Assembly: GCA_018609665.1 (NCBI GenBank)
Contig: JAHENN010000035.1
Span: forward strand, 1 to 9,861
Source: Haloarculaceae archaeon
GTDB taxonomy: Archaea; Halobacteriota; Halobacteria; Halobacteriales; Haloarculaceae
DNA length: 9,861 nucleotides
Direction of reading: 5' to 3'
Part shown: piece after piece, positions 7,801 to 9,861 of the stretch
Layout of the letters: each line of letters starts with the position of its first letter
Numbering within the stretch: position 1 is the first letter of the stretch
Program-made: the position numbers and the translations under genes
Notes under the pieces: generated by a model
Told to the model about the DNA's origin: nothing
The model's database searches: none
Seen by the model: the letters and a program-made list of their open reading frames with translations, nothing else

Positions 7801-9861
7801 GCCCTGCGGAACGACAACGACCCCGGGTCGGACGCCTACGAGACGTACGACCGCCAGCAGGCGGCCGTGAAGGTCATCATGAACTGTTTCACGCCCGACA
7901 CGGACGTCCTGACTCCCGACGGCGTTCGCAACATCCGGGACCTCGAGGTCGGCGACGAGGTGTACTCGCTGGATCCCGAGACGATGGAGATGGAGGTCAA
8001 GCCGGTCGTCCAGACACACGCGTATCCCGATTACCGCGGGGAACTGGTCGACATCGAGACGAGCAAAATCGACTTCAGCGTCACCCCGAACCACCGGATG
8101 CTCGTTCGGAAGAACGAGACGAACGGGATCACCGAAGACGGATGGTCGTTCGTCGAGGCGGGCGAACTATACGATTACTGTCACTATGAGTTGCCACACG
8201 GGTGGGAATTCGACCATCGAGATGAACTTCCCGACCGTATTGATCTTCCAGAGCTGATTCGGGAGCACACCGATGTACAGCTCACGTTCGCGGATGGTGG
8301 GGCGAAACTGGCGGCTTCTAATGGGAATCCCAACGTCTCCCGACAGGTTCCCGTAGACGATTTCCTGGAACTGTTGGCTTGGTACATTACCGAAGGAAAC
8401 GTCTACGAGGCGGAAACCGGGAACTACCGTCTAACGATCGCTCAAGCGGACGAGGAAACGTTGGGCCGAATAGCGGGTCTGGCCGAATCATTTGTTGATT
8501 ACCACTACGCGACCGATCGCAGGGTGAGTTTTTCGAGCCGACCAGTAGCTGAATTGTTTGAGGAACTGTGCGGCGCCGGGAGCGAGAACAAACGGATTCC
8601 GGACCTCGTGTTCGAAGGGTCGAAAGAACAGAAGGAGCAATTTCTGGAAACTCTCATCGCAGGAGACGGAGACCGACAGCCGAACTCCTGGCGATACAGC
8701 ACGAAAAGCGAAGAGCTCCGAGATGACGTTCTCAGGCTATGTACGCATCTCGGGATTACCGCCACATATAATTATGACAGCGGCGTGTGGCGCCTCTATT
8801 GTACCGAGGAAGGAAAGAACTCGTTCCGAATGCACCGTGACGGCAACCGAAGTACGGCTGAGAACGGCGTGTACTGCGTCACGGTCGAAGATAACAACAC
8901 CCTGATCGCCGGGCGAAACGGTAAGCTCCATAATGTGTCAAACTCTTTATACGGCGTCCTGGGGTGGGACCGCTTCCGGCTGTACGACAAGGAGATGGGC
9001 GGGGCGGTGACCGCAACCGGGCGAGACGTCATCGAGTTCACCGAGCAGGCCGCGAACGAGGTCGGGCACGACGTTGCCTACGGGGACAGCGTGACGGGAG
9101 ATAGGCCGGTCGTCGTCCGGGACCCCGACGGGACGGTTCGCATCGTTCCCGTCGAGGAGCTGTTCGACCGGGCCGAGTCGAGCCCCAGTGAAGACGTGCT
9201 CATCACCGCAGACGGCGGTCCGGTCGGGGGCGTCGAGGCGGGCAAGGAGTACGGTTCGCTGGACGGATGGGACGCCCTCTCGATGTCCGACGACGGCACG
9301 GCGGAATGGCAACCGATCGAGAGCGTGATGCGACACGAGACTGACAAGCCCGTTGTCAGGCTCCAGCACAAGGTCGGCGAGTCGACGACGACCCGCGACC
9401 ACTCCTACGTCGTCGAAGACGGCGACGAGTACGTCGAAGCGACGCCGGAAGAGGTCGATGAACCGCTCCGCATCCCCGACCTGCCGGTCGACTCGGAGGC
9501 CGATGTCATCGACGTGTACGAGGTCCTTGAGGGGTACGAACGCGGGTACGAGGACGGCCGTGGTACGGGCGGAACCACCGTCAAGACCAAACGCGTTCAT
9601 GCGAACGACGAGTTCGTCTGGTTCGGTCACGAACACCACGACGAACTCGACTCGACGGTCAAGGTCCAGCGATACGTCGAACCTGGAACCGAGGACTGTG
9701 CGGCGCTCTGTCGACTGCTGGCCGCCTACGTGACCGAAGGGAGCGCGACCACAGCGGAAACGTCGTCGGCCAGGTTCGGCGCGAGTATCGCCGGGTCGCG
9801 CCGCGAGTGGCTCGAGGGACTGCGGGACGACTACCTTCGACTCTTCGAGAACACGACGGCG
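4858..9861 (+). CDS. polB: Family-B DNA polymerase precursor with three inteins (3' end outside window)
   Basis: One open frame of 1668 codons from ATG 4858 to the window end; with the inteins removed, 656 polymerase residues are visible of the ~900 expected. The N-terminus MTTGSEQGTLDAFGG is acidic and contains a PCNA-box-like QGTLDAF. The 3'-5' exonuclease domain has Exo I LDIE (Asp239, Glu241), Exo II WNFDDFD (Asn330-Asp335) and Exo III YNLRD (Tyr432-Asp436), all intact, so proofreading is predicted. Next come the YEGG motif (499-502), motif A LDLK|SLYP (catalytic Asp519), motif B KVIMN|SLYG (Lys1005) and motif C start YGD| (1408-1410); bars mark inteins. The thumb and the rest of motif C lie outside. 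This is the main replicative/repair B-type polymerase of haloarchaea. An in-frame GTG at 4810 could add 16 residues, but it lies inside the inverted repeat and would add a basic leader, so the ATG is preferred. The gene is divergent from the three-gene unit. Confidence 0.97.
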   Translation, partial: MTTGSEQGTLDAFGGDDGDGADRPDEEAAAVATPEADDAAVVDLSERRFPAVDDRVELSVTQVDYTVEGSGDDERPVLHVFGRTTDREPVHVRVHDFRPYFYTPVADLDTAVDAETPLTERDIVDSRLDHDRLTGVETYGDRPGDTDADPERVVVYDSIRGEELVKVFGQTPRDVGELRDRFDHYEADILFPNRLLIDKDIRSGVRVPARELDDGSLKAHHAEIETVECVVEPRVHTLDIEVDDRHGFPEDGEQTIVCLTSHDSYRDEYVVWLYESPEGVPGPEAVDDYDPIGDGDLDVDVRGFGDEAAMLADYLEYVEETDPDVLTGWNFDDFDAPYLIDRIERLGGRDGVLDADRLSRVDEVWDSGWGGPDVKGRVVFDLLYAYQRTQFSELDSYRLDAVGEEELGVGKERYPGDIGDLWEDDPEQLLEYNLRDVELCVELDRKQNIIPFWLEVAAFVGCKLEDATTPGDAVDMYVLHKIHGEFALPSKGGQESEEYEGGAVFDPISGVREMVSVLDLKCFSGDTDVATPDGLRNIRDLEIGDRVYTLNPETFECEVKPVVDTQSYDNQYGELHHVQGNTHDFKITENHRFLLSKTREWDDLDPSDYEFAEYRDITETERFAFPNHEPMAGATRDRFRLYEDVDDGHVVVYAHDGLTAFRAAMPTRVESSLDWANGTSRLAATERKTGKYLLPVESYREHREVIEEHADEVFLKYDRGHAETPVAFGMDDWLELIGWFVTEGSFVRETPGIVLHQQDEAGRVAVRDLLDRMDIQYSVDEAGFYVSNRFLHDWFLDNCGDGCAEKHLPEWLFELDASHLRVVLETLVDGDGSRTDSGLRKFWTKSDRLKEDVVRVAIRCGEKPTVSKRSDGTWYVSVGKQGSMKRANATVEDHDGRVHCVTAQDNHVVLAGRNGHLQWVGQSLYPMCMVTINASPETKVDPAEYDGDAYVAPNGTHFRKQPDGVIREMVDELLAEREEKKALRNDNDPGSDAYETYDRQQAAVKVIMNCFTPDTDVLTPDGVRNIRDLEVGDEVYSLDPETMEMEVKPVVQTHAYPDYRGELVDIETSKIDFSVTPNHRMLVRKNETNGITEDGWSFVEAGELYDYCHYELPHGWEFDHRDELPDRIDLPELIREHTDVQLTFADGGAKLAASNGNPNVSRQVPVDDFLELLAWYITEGNVYEAETGNYRLTIAQADEETLGRIAGLAESFVDYHYATDRRVSFSSRPVAELFEELCGAGSENKRIPDLVFEGSKEQKEQFLETLIAGDGDRQPNSWRYSTKSEELRDDVLRLCTHLGITATYNYDSGVWRLYCTEEGKNSFRMHRDGNRSTAENGVYCVTVEDNNTLIAGRNGKLHNVSNSLYGVLGWDRFRLYDKEMGGAVTATGRDVIEFTEQAANEVGHDVAYGDSVTGDRPVVVRDPDGTVRIVPVEELFDRAESSPSEDVLITADGGPVGGVEAGKEYGSLDGWDALSMSDDGTAEWQPIESVMRHETDKPVVRLQHKVGESTTTRDHSYVVEDGDEYVEATPEEVDEPLRIPDLPVDSEADVIDVYEVLEGYERGYEDGRGTGGTTVKTKRVHANDEFVWFGHEHHDELDSTVKVQRYVEPGTEDCAALCRLLAAYVTEGSATTAETSSARFGASIAGSRREWLEGLRDDYLRLFENTTA
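6421..7623 (+). mobile_element. Intein 1 (pol-a site, motif A), LAGLIDADG type, C-terminal Gln
   Basis: A 401-residue in-frame insertion (precursor residues 522-922) between LDLK and SLYP; removing it restores motif A. Block A begins CFSGDTDV with nucleophile Cys522. Block B has TENH (Thr588, His591). The central homing endonuclease has two LAGLIDADG helices, LELIGWFVTEG (734-744) and LETLVDGDG (824-832), each with an acidic catalytic residue. Block F reads VHCVTAQDNHVVLAG (Cys900, His907). The end is QWVGQ|S: the last residue is Gln922, not the usual Asn, and the residue before it is Gly, not His; the following extein residue is Ser923. Splicing by Gln cyclisation is known for some inteins, so this can be active, perhaps slowly. 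G+C is lower than in the flanking polymerase, for example 57% at 6541-6600. Confidence 0.95.
7885..8943 (+). mobile_element. Intein 2 (pol-b site, motif B), LAGLIDADG type, compositionally mosaic
   Basis: A 353-residue in-frame insertion (precursor residues 1010-1362) between KVIMN and SLYG; removal restores motif B. Block A begins CFTPDTDV (Cys1010); block B is SVTPNHRML (Thr1076, His1079). The endonuclease helices are FLELLAWYITEG (1169-1180) and FLETLIAGDGD (1262-1272). Block F is VYCVTVEDNNTLIAG with Asn1347 where intein 1 has His, and the end is HNVSN|S with Ser1361 in place of the penultimate His and terminal Asn1362. The first ~275 nt are GC-rich and close to intein 1; from about 8161 the sequence is near 50% G+C. 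This suggests recombination or import from a lower-GC relative. It is homologous to intein 1 over its whole length. Confidence 0.94.
9088..9861 (+). mobile_element. Intein 3 (pol-c site, motif C), LAGLIDADG type, truncated by window
   Basis: Starts at Ser1411 immediately after AYGD, where the uninterrupted polymerase would continue TDS. Block A is SVTGDRPVVVRDPDG followed by VRIVPVEELF, the usual opening of pol-c site inteins, which use Ser rather than Cys as first nucleophile. Block B is STTTRDHSYVV (Thr1512, His1515). The first LAGLIDADG helix is visible at LCRLLAAYVTEGS (1617-1629), just before the window ends. 258 residues are seen; the second endonuclease helix, the C-terminal splice block and the rest of motif C lie beyond 9861. 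Its sequence is unlike inteins 1 and 2, so it has a separate ancestry, and its G+C is close to that of the host gene (about 65% at 9541-9600). Confidence 0.93.

Noticed and set aside
4713..8189. 1158-codon plus-strand frame over polB
   Set aside because: It is out of frame with the polymerase, Arg/Gly/Pro-rich and motif-free. It exists only because stops are rare in GC-rich DNA and ends when intein 2 becomes AT-rich.
8926..8934. Leu-His-Asn as an alternative C-terminal end of intein 2
   Set aside because: The next residue would be Val, which cannot act as the +1 nucleophile, and Val-Ser-Asn would be left inside motif B. Ending at Asn1362 before Ser restores KVIMNSLYG exactly.
1..9861. Search for CRISPR arrays, tRNA or rRNA genes, and insertion sequences
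   Set aside because: By eye I saw no evenly spaced direct repeats, tRNA-like cloverleaf sequence, ribosomal RNA signature, transposase or terminal inverted repeats. The only mobile elements supported are the three inteins.

Overview
The window reads as the chromosome of a halophilic archaeon (class Halobacteria). The evidence is high G+C with strong third-position GC bias, very acidic proteins full of Asp/Glu, GTG starts, GTGA start/stop overlaps, a TATA element about 27 nt upstream of a start codon (leaderless style), and archaeal Mre11, Rad50 and family-B DNA polymerase genes.

Layout. (1) 2-1081 (+): the C-terminal part of Mre11, with its 5' end outside the window and a long, repetitive acidic tail. 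(2) 1078-3741 (+): a complete Rad50 ATPase, translationally coupled to mre11 by a GTGA overlap. (3) 4709 down to 3742 (-): a three-gene unit made of a 61-residue conserved haloarchaeal protein (DUF7331-like), a small two-helix membrane protein (DUF7322-like) and a winged-helix protein (DUF7346-like). This unit converges on rad50 with no bases between the stop codons. (4) 4710-4857: a divergent promoter region with a TATA element for the minus-strand unit and an inverted repeat plus T-run in front of polB. (5) 4858 to the window end (+): one uninterrupted reading frame of 1668 codons, the replicative family-B DNA polymerase. It is split by three in-frame inteins at the catalytic motifs A (6421-7623), B (7885-8943) and C (9088 to beyond the window), the sites called pol-a, pol-b and pol-c.

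How the genes work together. Mre11 and Rad50 form the nuclease/ATPase complex that processes DNA double-strand breaks, and PolB does replicative and repair synthesis, so the window is a genome-maintenance neighbourhood. The three small genes between them have no assigned function. The inteins are selfish elements: each carries at least part of a LAGLIDADG homing endonuclease and must excise from the precursor before the polymerase active site can form.

Most notable points: all three polymerase motifs are occupied at once; the pol-a intein ends in Gly-Gln instead of His-Asn; the pol-b intein lacks the usual block F and penultimate histidines; and the pol-b intein is a compositional mosaic whose AT-rich part extends a few codons into the downstream extein, as expected from co-conversion during homing. 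I did not find a CRISPR array, tRNA, rRNA, IS element or other clearly new multi-gene system.
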